This document shows, piece by piece, positions 1-7,284 of a stretch of DNA of 17,073 nucleotides. This stretch comes from Chloroflexota bacterium (lineage in GTDB: Bacteria > Chloroflexota > Anaerolineae > Promineifilales > Promineifilaceae): the NCBI GenBank assembly GCA_008501785.1, contig QQUD01000750.1, forward strand, positions 1 to 17,073, read 5' to 3'. The stretch's first letter is position 1. Every line of letters starts with the position of its first letter. The notes under the pieces are model-generated. The model ran no database searches, was not told where the DNA came from, and was given only the letters and a program-made list of their open reading frames with translations. Made by a program: the position numbers and the translations under genes.

Positions 1-2
1 CC

Positions 3-170
3 CCCCAATCAACCCAAAGATATCCCGTTTCTTGTACCCAAAAAAAGGGGGGGAGGGTTGATGCTGACATGGTGAGTGGCTCCTCTTTTTTAGTGGTGAA
101 TAATGCAATTCATTATATGGTGGATTCGCATCATCACAATGGGGCACAAGCAGTTTTGATAGGTAATTGA
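3..170 (+). CDS. Possible 3' end of an upstream gene (partial)
   Basis: The frame starting at position 3 stays open from the window edge to a TGA at 168-170, giving about 55 residues that end in HHHNGAQAVLIGN. An internal ATG lies at 69. No domain is recognisable, so no function is offered. A seven-A, seven-G homopolymer run (40-53) interrupts the stretch. The frame upstream of it (from position 1) is also open and reads equally well, so a frameshift, real or from sequencing, could lie there. The stretch is short and AT-rich, and the open frame may be chance; the low confidence reflects that. Confidence 0.25.
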   Translation, partial: PQSTQRYPVSCTQKKGGRVDADMVSGSSFLVVNNAIHYMVDSHHHNGAQAVLIGN

Positions 171-346
171 TAGAAAATTTGAGAAAAATCAGTAATTAGC
201 AGGAAAAGACAATAAAGGGTAGGAGTATTGTACCAATTTTCACAAAGCGCGTGTAAACGAGGTAAGAAATCAAGAAATTATGATATAAAGTTAGCATGTA
301 AAGTTACAAAAATATGTAGCGTCAAGTGTACTGGTTAGCCTTTTAC
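171..346. other. AT-rich leader before the HTH gene
   Basis: No gene or RNA is visible here. The stretch is rich in A and T, with TATGAT (279-284) and an overlapping TATAAA (284-289) that resemble -10 boxes, but no convincing -35 hexamer lies 16-18 bases upstream of either. A promoter for the downstream cluster probably lies in this region, but it cannot be placed from sequence alone. Confidence 0.3.
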
Positions 347-358
347 AAGGAGTGTTGA

Positions 359-586
359 ATGTCTGAAGTTGATGCCATCATGACAGTAAAGGAAGTCTCG
401 ATTTACTTGCGATTAGCTGAGTCAACTGTGTACAAGTTAGCCCAAGAAGGACAACTACCTGGAAGAAAAGTTGGGGGTGCTTGGCGTTTCTCTCGAAAGG
501 GTTTAGAAGGGTGGATTGCAAAGTCGCCACTGGCTTCTGGCAATGACACGCAAGATGTTTTAATCTCATCAAATTCACAAATTTAG
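359..586 (+). CDS. Excisionase-family helix-turn-helix DNA-binding protein
   Basis: A 75-residue protein whose residues 8-52 match the HTH_17/excisionase (MerR-like, BldC-type) fold: MTVKEVSIYLRL, then the recognition segment ESTVYKLAQEG, the LPGRKVGGAWRF wing and the closing hydrophobic LEGWI. Family members bind DNA as small winged-helix regulators; many are not phage excisionases. The start at 359 is favoured by AAGGAG (347-352) with six bases of spacing; M8 is a weaker alternative. The last 20 residues are polar and without a recognisable domain. It stands 40 bp ahead of the VWA-FHA gene on the same strand, so it may be the local transcription regulator (inference). No integrase or attachment site is visible, which argues against a phage role. 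Confidence 0.85.
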   Translation: MSEVDAIMTVKEVSIYLRLAESTVYKLAQEGQLPGRKVGGAWRFSRKGLEGWIAKSPLASGNDTQDVLISSNSQI

Positions 587-614
587 AAAATTATCAAAAA
601 CAATATCCTGGTTC

Positions 615-620
615 AGGAGG
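615..620 (+). promoter_or_regulatory. Ribosome binding site deciding the VWA-FHA start
   Basis: AGGAGG directly abuts three consecutive in-frame ATG codons (621, 624, 627). Only the ATG at 627 has normal spacing of six bases, so translation most likely starts there. Confidence 0.75.
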
Positions 621-626
621 ATGATG

Positions 627-2669
627 ATGCGGTCAAGATTTGTATTGTATTTTATTGCTTTGATGCTGCTAGTTTTTGCAGCTAACTCAGATTATGTTTC
701 AGCTCAATCGACTATGAAGAGCTTAATCATTACGCAAACGGATGTATCTGAATTTCCCCAGATGACGCTCCGATTTCGGTCTTTAGATGCTAGCGGTTTG
801 CCAGTATCTGATGCTCAATTGGGTTTGTTTAGTGTAAGCGAAAACAATCAAGAAAAAGCCCCCGAAAATCTAACAAAAACTGAAGAAGGGATATGGGTTC
901 ATTTTGTTGTTGATTCAGGGGTATGGATGGTAGGAGACCGCTGGGAAAATGCGCAAGCAGCTATCGCTGATTTTGTGCAAACAACACCTTGGATGAAAGA
1001 GAATCTGGATCAGGTTGCTTTAACGGTGGTGCCTGCTGGTGGTGCCCAAAATTTGGTGTCTTTTACCGGTAACGGCCGTCAACTCATAAACCCGCTAGAA
1101 ACCTTCACTCCTCCAGGGGGGAGTCAATTTTCAGCGCCTGTAAAAGCGATGGATGAAATCATTGATCAAATGGCTTTGTTACCTGAAGCAGCTAATCAAG
1201 CTAAGTTTATTGTCTTTATTAGCTCAGGTTTGGAAACAGGGGCTGGTTCAGCAGCAACGGAGCTTGCTGACAAAGCTCGCGATAAACAAATCCCCATTTA
1301 TGTGATTGGCTTACGCAACGATCAAAAACAGCCATTGCAAGAATTGGCTGAAGAAAGCGGCGGACAATTTGCTCTCTATAACCGACTTACAGACATTAAC
1401 CCCGTATATTCACAATTAATTGCTTATCGAGAGCAATACGATATTACTTATCGCTCGTCTGTCAGCCAGTCGGGTACACAAACCGTGGAATTGATTGCTG
1501 ACGCAAGCGCGGCTGGTCACGTTTCTGATATTGTCACTTACGATATTGAAGTCAATCCGCCCCGTGTGTTGATTGAGTCTCCGAAAGGTGGTGACACAAT
1601 TTTGCGTCAGGCCGATGTTTTTACAGAAGACCGGGCGTCGATTGAGCCAACAACCACTTCGGTTGTGGCCAAGGTGGTTTTTCCAGATGACCATCTGCGT
1701 CGATTGCAAGAAGCTGTTTTGTTGGTTGATGGTGTGTCTGCCAATACGCTGAACCGGCCTAATCCAAACAATGACCTGGAATTTGTATGGGATTTGCATG
1801 ATGTGCAGAAAGATGGGCTGAATGATTTTTCACTAGAAGTAGAAATCACAGATGAGTTAGGATTAGTTTCTCGGAGTCCTGCGGTGACGACTAAAGTGGA
1901 GGTGATTGTGCCTGCTGATTCACCAGCAGCTGTTGCCACCGTAGATGTAGAGGGTTTGACAGAGGAAATTCGAACTGAATTAGAAACAACCCTGGCAGTG
2001 CCGCCGATTACTTGTTTTGATTTTACGCCAGAGTGGATGTGTAACAATGTGGAACGGCCGTTACGCCGCAACTGGATTTCTTTCCTGGCGATTGCTATTT
2101 CGGTCACATTTTCCGGCATAGTCTGGATCAATCGCGATAAAGCACCGGTTCAAAAAGTACGCGAAACAGTGATGCGTGGCGTGGACAGTTTGACCAAACG
2201 TTATTTGGGACCCAGCGAAGCCAAAGCTTACCTGGTGGTGCTCGAAGGGGATGTGAATATTGGCAAACATCTGGAAATTTTTGGTGATACGCCAATTGGT
2301 CGTTCCAAGCAAAATGCAGAGCTGCTGTTCCAACAGCAAGATGAAGCCAGCCCCCTCAGTCGTTTGCACTGCACAATTATCGACGAAGAAGACCATTTTC
2401 TGATTCGCGACGAAGACAGCGCCAACGGCACTTACCTCAATGGTCGTAAATTAATCCCCCTGCAAACTGAAGATTTGCACGAGGGTGATGAAATTGAACT
2501 GGCTCGCGTTGAGCGCGGTGGTGTCCGGCTTCTATTCCAGTTAGCCAAACCAGAGGAGCAAGGTGGTGGTGATGTTTCCGATGCCTTCAAGGTGACAAAA
2601 CAAACACGTCCAGTGGCTCAAAATGGTGAGGTAGAATCTGGCGAAGTCAGTAATGAGGACAGATTTTAG
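627..2669 (+). CDS. Secreted VWA-like domain / transmembrane / cytoplasmic FHA protein
   Basis: A 680-residue protein. Residues 1-26 form a Sec signal (basic MRSR, hydrophobic core, SAQS cleavage site). Residues about 85-275 resemble a von Willebrand A fold: HFVVDSG, then FIVFISSGLETG, IPIYVIGL and ELAEESGGQF. The metal site is degraded: DSG at 96-98 replaces DxSxS, and ISSG replaces the usual TDG. A beta-rich middle follows, then one membrane helix at about 483-503 and a cytoplasmic FHA domain at about 540-640 with GR (about 557), SRLH (about 578) and NGT (about 600), the standard phosphothreonine-binding signature. Topology is therefore sensor or adhesion outside and phosphopeptide reader inside. 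It heads the kinase/phosphatase cluster, whose products could create its FHA ligand (inference). Alternative upstream ATGs at 621 and 624 are too close to the ribosome site. Confidence 0.85.
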   Translation: MRSRFVLYFIALMLLVFAANSDYVSAQSTMKSLIITQTDVSEFPQMTLRFRSLDASGLPVSDAQLGLFSVSENNQEKAPENLTKTEEGIWVHFVVDSGVWMVGDRWENAQAAIADFVQTTPWMKENLDQVALTVVPAGGAQNLVSFTGNGRQLINPLETFTPPGGSQFSAPVKAMDEIIDQMALLPEAANQAKFIVFISSGLETGAGSAATELADKARDKQIPIYVIGLRNDQKQPLQELAEESGGQFALYNRLTDINPVYSQLIAYREQYDITYRSSVSQSGTQTVELIADASAAGHVSDIVTYDIEVNPPRVLIESPKGGDTILRQADVFTEDRASIEPTTTSVVAKVVFPDDHLRRLQEAVLLVDGVSANTLNRPNPNNDLEFVWDLHDVQKDGLNDFSLEVEITDELGLVSRSPAVTTKVEVIVPADSPAAVATVDVEGLTEEIRTELETTLAVPPITCFDFTPEWMCNNVERPLRRNWISFLAIAISVTFSGIVWINRDKAPVQKVRETVMRGVDSLTKRYLGPSEAKAYLVVLEGDVNIGKHLEIFGDTPIGRSKQNAELLFQQQDEASPLSRLHCTIIDEEDHFLIRDEDSANGTYLNGRKLIPLQTEDLHEGDEIELARVERGGVRLLFQLAKPEEQGGGDVSDAFKVTKQTRPVAQNGEVESGEVSNEDRF

Positions 2670-2721
2670 GGAGTATTGCCAGTAAGAACACAAATTTAAA
2701 ACGTAACTCACAGCTTTTTAT

Positions 2722-2785
2722 CAGACCTCCGAGGTTTATGCGTGATATTTGAACGAAGCACATCTCGGAAACCCTCGGGGGTCTG
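2722..2785 (+). promoter_or_regulatory. Long hairpin between VWA-FHA and kinase genes
   Basis: CAGACCTCCGAGG (2722-2734) pairs with CCTCGGGGGTCTG (2773-2785) over 13 positions with a single G-T wobble and a 38-base loop. No T-run follows, so this is not a classical terminator. It may stabilise or process the transcript, or be a remnant of a dispersed repeat. It fills most of the 146-bp gap. Confidence 0.5.
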
Positions 2786-2817
2786 GTTAGCTGCATTAAA
2801 GATTTAAATCGAGTAGT

Positions 2818-2822
2818 GGGAG
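2818..2822 (+). promoter_or_regulatory. Ribosome binding site for the soluble kinase
   Basis: GGGAG lies eight bases before the GTG at 2831. The alternative GTG at 2816 has no ribosome site upstream, which is why 2831 is preferred as the start. Confidence 0.5.
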
Positions 2823-2830
2823 AATCCCTC

Positions 2831-3790
2831 GTGAAAGGTACAAAACTTTACCGTAACAGGTACACCATAGATGATGAAATCGGCTATGGTGGGTTTGCAA
2901 AAATTTATCGGGCAAGAGAGCAAGATCGTGTTGAACCAGTTGCCATCAAAATGGCTAATAAATCAGATGATCCCAGTTATGCCAAGTCTTTGAGAGAAGA
3001 GGCGAAGATCATCCAGCGTTTTAACCATCAAAACATTGTCCGCATTCAGCTTATTCCACGTGTAGATAAGAATGGTAGCGTTCCGTACACCAATGCGGTT
3101 GAACTGTCAGGTAGCCCGGTGTTTTTTGTCATGGAATATTTACATGGCGGTACGCTTGATGCTTATCTAGGCCAGGTTAAGCAGTTGAGTGTACAAGAGG
3201 CTGTGGCGATTAGCCTGCATGTGGCGCGTGGATTGGATCATATGCACCAATGTGGCTTTTCCCATAACGATCTGAAGCTGGAAAATATCGTTTTTCGGCG
3301 TTTAATCGTAGCAGGTGAACCCTTTTCACCAGTCCTCATTGATTTTGGCATTGCTACGCGTGTGCAACAGCCGAGCGCGGGTTCACTCTATATCATGCCT
3401 CCTGAACAAGTGGCAAGGGTAAAAATGGTGGCTCCGCCGGAAGTTACCAACGGCATTGATCGCACTAAAATCGATGTATGGGGTTTAGGCGTGGTTTTAT
3501 ATCGCATGTTGGGTGGGCAACTCCCTTTTTCTGGTCGCAGTGAACGCAGCTTGACTCAGCAAATTAATAGATCGCGTCCAATCTCATTATGTAGTTTGGC
3601 TGGCAATATTCCACCTGAGCTAGAAGAGTTGGTGATTGATGGCTGTCTGGCAAAAGCCCCAGAAAACCGGCTCAATTTGCTGGAATTGGGACGATTTTTA
3701 GCTAAGTTTGCTGATGGCGATGTTGTTGCTCAGCAAAGTGCCGATGCTGGAAAGTCAGCAGGTATTTTCGGCCGTTTGTTTGGCCGTTGA
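2831..3790 (+). CDS. Soluble Ser/Thr protein kinase (PknB-like fold)
   Basis: A 319-residue kinase with no membrane segment. It has the glycine loop GYGGFAKIY (starting at residue 18), catalytic Lys40 in VAIKMA, HND at 145-147 with the metal-binding Asn in LKLEN, DFG at 171-173, a PPE replacing APE, and DVWGLG of helix F. All ATP-binding and catalytic residues are present, so activity is expected. HND instead of HRD makes it a non-RD kinase, usually meaning that activation-loop phosphorylation is not needed, and its loop is short. The C-terminus ends in a basic GIFGRLFGR. It would act in the cytoplasm on Ser/Thr targets. It lies between the FHA receptor and the PP2C phosphatase on one strand. 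An earlier in-frame GTG at 2816 would add five residues. Confidence 0.9.
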   Translation: MKGTKLYRNRYTIDDEIGYGGFAKIYRAREQDRVEPVAIKMANKSDDPSYAKSLREEAKIIQRFNHQNIVRIQLIPRVDKNGSVPYTNAVELSGSPVFFVMEYLHGGTLDAYLGQVKQLSVQEAVAISLHVARGLDHMHQCGFSHNDLKLENIVFRRLIVAGEPFSPVLIDFGIATRVQQPSAGSLYIMPPEQVARVKMVAPPEVTNGIDRTKIDVWGLGVVLYRMLGGQLPFSGRSERSLTQQINRSRPISLCSLAGNIPPELEELVIDGCLAKAPENRLNLLELGRFLAKFADGDVVAQQSADAGKSAGIFGRLFGR

Positions 3791-3859
3791 TTTAACAAAC
3801 CGCAGATGCTGCCTTGTTGCACTCTGCTTTAATAAACGATTTCACAGGAGCGTTGTTGT

Positions 3860-5641
3860 ATGGGCAAACAATCTGACACAAATAGTGTGGCCCAAATCAG
3901 TCTAGGAACAGCTTGCGAGCAGGGCGGTCGTTCAAATATCGAAGATCGCGTGGATGCGCGTCACGTTACCACAGCCGGAGGGCTGTCTCTGACGGTAGCC
4001 ATGGTTGCCGATGGGGTTGGTGGCAGCAACTTTGGTGAACGAGCTGCTGAATTGGCCTTGGAAGTTGTGTTTAACGAATTAGAATCATCTTCGTTGGCTG
4101 ACCCAGCCGGAATTCCAGAGTTGTTGCGACAGGTTTTGGAAGATGCAAATACGGCCGTTTACCAAGAAGGCCGGGCAGAAAAAGAAAAACGGGGCATGGG
4201 CAGCACCGCTACCGTTGCCGTCGTTCACGATAGCAAACTCTATCTCGCCAATGTGGGTGATAGTCGTGCTTATTTGATTCGAGGCAGCAAAGGTGAACGG
4301 CTGTTCCAATTAACGATGGACCACACCTGGGCCTGGGAGATGGTGACTTTAGGGCGTTTAGGGAAAACTGAAGCTGAAAACCATCCGAAAGCTGAAGAAT
4401 TGGTGCGGTCTATTGGGTATGGTGAACATGTCACTGTTGATCTGGGCCTGTATAGAAACGGGGATGATTCTGAAGAAAAGTCGCGTAAAAATCAAGGATT
4501 GCAATTAAAGCCAAATGACCGGATCGTTTTGTGTTCTGATGGCCTGATTAAAGAGCGGCATAATGGCAACCAACCCTATGTCACAGAAACAGAAATTACC
4601 CAAACTGTAACCCGGCAAGCACCGGAGAAAGCGGCCCCAACGCTGGTGCAAATGGCAATCAACCGTCATGCTGATGATAACGTGAGTGCCATTGTGCTGG
4701 AGATGCCGGGTAGTAAACGGGCATTTTATCTGCCAACGGCTATTTTATTTGGTGGGATTGGCTTTATCTTGATTTTGGGGCTGGTTGGTCTTTTTGCCTT
4801 TTGGAGCAGCACCCGTCCAGACCCACAGCCCCCAATAATGGACGTAGCAACTGTGCCGGTGGAAGAAGATGTTATAGATGCCAATATCACACCGTCACCT
4901 CGTGCGACACAAGTGCCTGAAGCGGTGCTTGAGGAACTTGTGGGGCCAACACAGCTTGCGCTGGCAGACGGCACACGGTTGGATTTGGGTGCAGACACGA
5001 CCGTCCAGGTGCTTACAAAAGCTGGGGAGAATGGGGAAACGGCCGTTCAACTCCTGCTAGAGCAAGGCCTTCTGGTTGTGAAAGCAACAGGTACTCCTGT
5101 AATTGTGGCGAATCCGTATGGGGTACAAGCAGAAATTACCAATGGCTTGCTGGGTGTTCAAAATGACACCGACGCATTTCGCTTTAGCGCAGTTTGTTTG
5201 TTGGGCAGCAATTGCCGCCTGGTAGGTGATTTGGAAGGTGTTGTCGGCCTGACTGAAGGCCAGAGCAGCTTTGTCGGGGGCAGCGGCAAGCCAGAAAACC
5301 CAGGAAACGCAGATTACGCCATTTACTATGCCATTGCATCTGACGTGGTGCCTGCACCAACGGCTACCCCAACCCCAACTGCCACATTTACACCCACACC
5401 CACACCAACCAATACACCAACTCGAATCCCACCAACTAAGACACCTGTTCCACCAACCGAGACACCAATACCAGATTCTGATGCTGATGGATTTAACGAC
5501 CAGGTTGATCAATGCCCAGGTGAGTCTGCCCCAGGCACCAGCGATGGCTGCCCTGAGCAATCCGGCGGCGGAAATGGTGGTAATGGTGGTAATGGTGGTA
5601 ACGGTGGTAACGGTGGTAGTGATGCACCAGTGGATGGATAG
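3860..5641 (+). CDS. Membrane PP2C-type Ser/Thr phosphatase with FecR-like exterior
   Basis: A 593-residue protein preceded by CAGGAG (3845-3850). Residues about 14-280 are a PP2C (PPM) metal-dependent phosphatase: NIEDR, VADGVGG (Asp51), MGSTATV, VGDSRAYL, CSDGL (Asp227) and DDN (272-274), giving a complete metal-binding set. One membrane helix follows at about 293-315. Outside lie a FecR-like beta domain (about 356-490, with paired cysteines in CLLGSNC), a Thr-Pro stalk, a thrombospondin type-3-like calcium motif (DSDADG...DQCP...DGCP, about 539-566) and a Gly/Asn tail. It would remove phosphate from targets of the neighbouring kinases, with its activity possibly coupled to an external cue (inference). 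Its FecR and stalk region is nearly identical to that of the kinase at 7285. The gene ends 35 bp before the next start. Confidence 0.92.
   Translation: MGKQSDTNSVAQISLGTACEQGGRSNIEDRVDARHVTTAGGLSLTVAMVADGVGGSNFGERAAELALEVVFNELESSSLADPAGIPELLRQVLEDANTAVYQEGRAEKEKRGMGSTATVAVVHDSKLYLANVGDSRAYLIRGSKGERLFQLTMDHTWAWEMVTLGRLGKTEAENHPKAEELVRSIGYGEHVTVDLGLYRNGDDSEEKSRKNQGLQLKPNDRIVLCSDGLIKERHNGNQPYVTETEITQTVTRQAPEKAAPTLVQMAINRHADDNVSAIVLEMPGSKRAFYLPTAILFGGIGFILILGLVGLFAFWSSTRPDPQPPIMDVATVPVEEDVIDANITPSPRATQVPEAVLEELVGPTQLALADGTRLDLGADTTVQVLTKAGENGETAVQLLLEQGLLVVKATGTPVIVANPYGVQAEITNGLLGVQNDTDAFRFSAVCLLGSNCRLVGDLEGVVGLTEGQSSFVGGSGKPENPGNADYAIYYAIASDVVPAPTATPTPTATFTPTPTPTNTPTRIPPTKTPVPPTETPIPDSDADGFNDQVDQCPGESAPGTSDGCPEQSGGGNGGNGGNGGNGGNGGSDAPVDG
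4880..5436 (+). repeat. Duplicated FecR-like/Thr-Pro segment, copy 1
   Basis: Aligns without gaps to 8659-9215 (constant offset 3779). By eye roughly nine of ten bases match, and about 15 of some 173 residues compared differ. It encodes the exterior sensor part of the phosphatase. Duplication or gene conversion between the two genes explains it. Confidence 0.85.
5573..5617 (+). repeat. Five 9-bp tandem repeats encoding Gly-Gly-Asn
   Basis: Three AATGGTGGT units followed by two AACGGTGGT units run head to tail at the 3' end of the phosphatase gene. They encode an Asn-Gly-Gly tail on the outer side. Copy number may vary by slippage without breaking the frame. Confidence 0.85.
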
Positions 5642-5663
5642 TGAGTGGTGAAAAAATGTTCTC

Positions 5664-5670
5664 AGGAGGA
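5664..5670 (+). promoter_or_regulatory. Strong ribosome binding site for the propeller protein
   Basis: AGGAGGA with six bases to the ATG at 5677. It decides the start: the longer frame from GTG 5641 would overlap the phosphatase stop and would place a polar leader before the signal peptide. Confidence 0.8.
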
Positions 5671-5676
5671 AATCTT

Positions 5677-7032
5677 ATGAAATTATGTCGAAATCTTGCA
5701 GTTTTGTTTGTTTCAATGTTGTGTAGTGTGGTGTTACTGACTTTGATTTTGCCCTTTGGATATGCATCCTCTGTGGTTTATGGAGACATGCTTAATGAGG
5801 CTTCAGCCGCCGGTTTAAGCCTAACTCCAGGCACTTCCACCAATGCCAGCCCTGGTGAAACTGTAACATATACACACACCCTCTCAAATACCGGTGATGT
5901 AACTGATACGTTTACTGTCACAGTAACGAGCAGCAAAGGGTTTGTGGTAAATGTAAACCCGTCAAGCGTCACCCTTGATAAAGATGCAGGCGCGGTTCTT
6001 ACAGCAACAATAGTCATAACACCTGGAGCTGCGATTAATACGGTTGATGAAATGACGATAACGGCCCAATCAGCCAATGACCCAGGGGAAACAGATTCGG
6101 CCACTAACTTTACGACCGTTGGTTATAACGTTTATTTGCCATTTGCTACCCGGCCAGCTATTTGGGAGTCTGTTGGCAGCAATTGGCCCTCTCAGGTAAC
6201 TGGACGCTCCTTAGCTGTATGTGATACTGATCCAAACATCATTTTGGCAGGAACCATTGATAATGGCGTTCAGATATTTGGTGGCACATCCTGGGCAGCA
6301 GCGGCCTCTGTGCCCACGGGATATAGCGTCACTGGTCTGGTGATGAACCAGGACTGTGATCTTGCTTATGCCAGTCTTTACGACCAGGGTGTTTGGCAAG
6401 GGCAGAAAAGTGGCAGTGTATGGGCCTGGTCACAATTGGGAGGAAACGAAGTTCTATTGGCCCGTGCGCTTGCCTTAGCGGGGGATCGTCCATTTGCTGG
6501 CGGTGATTTTGGTATCCGTTACTGGGATGGCAGCAGTTGGCAAACAACAAATGGCATTAGCGGCAGCCAGCCGGTAATGGATGTCTTGGCTGCTAATCCG
6601 CAAGATAGTAACAGTGTTCTCTATGCTGTGCAGTGGCAAAACGGGAAAGTTTATCAAGCCTTTGGGAATTCACCAGCAGCATGGAGTATGTTGTCTTTGC
6701 CGGATGTGCCCAGTGTGGATATGCGGACTGTATTTGGTACGTCTACAGGTGTATCTTTTGTCGGGACGCAGACCGGTAGTTATCAGTTGATCAACAATAA
6801 TTGGCAACTGTTACCTGTTTCTGCTGGATTGCGGAGTGGTGCCCTTGACGGGACAACCGCCTATCTAGGTTACACCAGTAATGCTGGTGTTTACAAGATG
6901 CAGGGCAATATATTAGGTCCCTTAAATTCGGGATGGAATACCCCACCTGAATATGTATATGGATTGGTTTTAGCTGATGGCCAATTGTATGCTGCTACAT
7001 CAACGGGGGTGTGGGTTTATTCACGGCCGTAA
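5677..7032 (+). CDS. Secreted DUF11/NEW3-like and beta-propeller protein
   Basis: A 451-residue exported protein. Residues 1-32 are a signal peptide (basic start, long hydrophobic core, AxA-like end). Residues about 45-145 form a beta-sandwich of the DUF11/NEW3 type: TPGTSTNASPGETVTYTHTL, then NTGDVTDTFTV and VTLDKDAGAVL. The linker YNVYLPFATRP follows, of a kind frequent in Chloroflexota exported proteins. The remaining 280 residues are propeller-like, with repeated W-containing strands (IWESVGSNW, YWDGSSWQ, NNNWQLLP, GVWVYS) about 45-55 residues apart, as in BNR/sortilin-like repeats. No catalytic motif is seen. Sitting between the phosphatase and the kinases, it may be an outer ligand or scaffold for their FecR domains (inference). 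An ACGGCCGT palindrome overlaps its stop codon. Confidence 0.75.
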   Translation: MKLCRNLAVLFVSMLCSVVLLTLILPFGYASSVVYGDMLNEASAAGLSLTPGTSTNASPGETVTYTHTLSNTGDVTDTFTVTVTSSKGFVVNVNPSSVTLDKDAGAVLTATIVITPGAAINTVDEMTITAQSANDPGETDSATNFTTVGYNVYLPFATRPAIWESVGSNWPSQVTGRSLAVCDTDPNIILAGTIDNGVQIFGGTSWAAAASVPTGYSVTGLVMNQDCDLAYASLYDQGVWQGQKSGSVWAWSQLGGNEVLLARALALAGDRPFAGGDFGIRYWDGSSWQTTNGISGSQPVMDVLAANPQDSNSVLYAVQWQNGKVYQAFGNSPAAWSMLSLPDVPSVDMRTVFGTSTGVSFVGTQTGSYQLINNNWQLLPVSAGLRSGALDGTTAYLGYTSNAGVYKMQGNILGPLNSGWNTPPEYVYGLVLADGQLYAATSTGVWVYSRP

Positions 7033-7063
7033 CTAAAACACTGGTTCAAAAGTTTTCTTCACC

Positions 7064-7123
7064 GGTCATTCCCGCGCAGGCGGGAATCCAGAAGATGGAT
7101 GCCTGTGAAGGCAGGCATGACAG
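7064..7123. repeat. Small dispersed repeat with two hairpins
   Basis: Hairpin one is ATTCCCGC (7068-7075), loop GCAG, GCGGGAAT (7080-7087). Hairpin two is ATGCCTG (7099-7105), loop of six, CAGGCAT (7112-7118). The outer edges GTCAT and ATGAC are inverted. The pattern 'GTCATTCCCGC...GCGGGAATCCAG' is a familiar intergenic repeat of many bacterial genomes (recognised from memory), sometimes misannotated as a peptide reading IPACAGMT on the minus strand. Likely non-coding. Confidence 0.7.
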
Positions 7124-7131
7124 AAGCGTGG

Positions 7132-7145
7132 GTTGCTTTTGCAAC
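7132..7145. other. Short GTTGC/GCAAC hairpin
   Basis: GTTGC, loop TTTT, GCAAC. A five-pair hairpin just after the dispersed repeat; no function can be assigned. Confidence 0.3.
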
Positions 7146-7194
7146 AATGTACGACAGCAAATAAAAGAAGTAATTAGCAATTTATTGTAAGCGA

Positions 7195-7236
7195 CTGCAT
7201 TCTGGCAAAATCGACTGTCTTTTTGCCAGAATGCAG
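7195..7236. promoter_or_regulatory. Perfect 16-bp stem palindrome upstream of membrane kinase
   Basis: CTGCATTCTGGCAAAA (7195-7210) and TTTTGCCAGAATGCAG (7221-7236) are exact reverse complements with a ten-base loop. The A/T run is at the loop side and no T-run follows the stem, so an ordinary intrinsic terminator is unlikely. It could be a terminator variant, an operator, or the core of a small mobile repeat. It ends about 50 bases before the kinase start. Confidence 0.6.
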
Positions 7237-7284
7237 CAGTAACGTCGATTGTTTTATTGGTAGACAAATTTTTTACCGTACAGG

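Noticed and set aside
359..586. Phage excisionase as evidence of a mobile element
   Set aside because: The HTH_17 fold is shared with ordinary regulators; no integrase, att repeats or phage genes are visible.
1607..2131. 174-codon minus-strand frame opposite the VWA-FHA gene
   Set aside because: Low-complexity Ser/Thr/Arg content, no ribosome site, and fully opposite a gene with clear domains.
4726..4998. Minus-strand frame starting MSAPKSNRVPS, resembling another at 8337-8777
   Set aside because: The similarity arises because both lie opposite the duplicated FecR-coding block; they are shadows of the real genes.
5573..5617. CRISPR-like array
   Set aside because: Nine-base head-to-tail repeats without spacers, in frame with a coding sequence.
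5271..5651. Plus-strand frame rich in His, Pro and Leu
   Set aside because: Out-of-frame reading of the Thr-Pro stalk and Gly/Asn repeats of the phosphatase.
7195..7236. Rho-independent terminator
   Set aside because: The stem lacks a following T-run; kept only as an unexplained palindrome.
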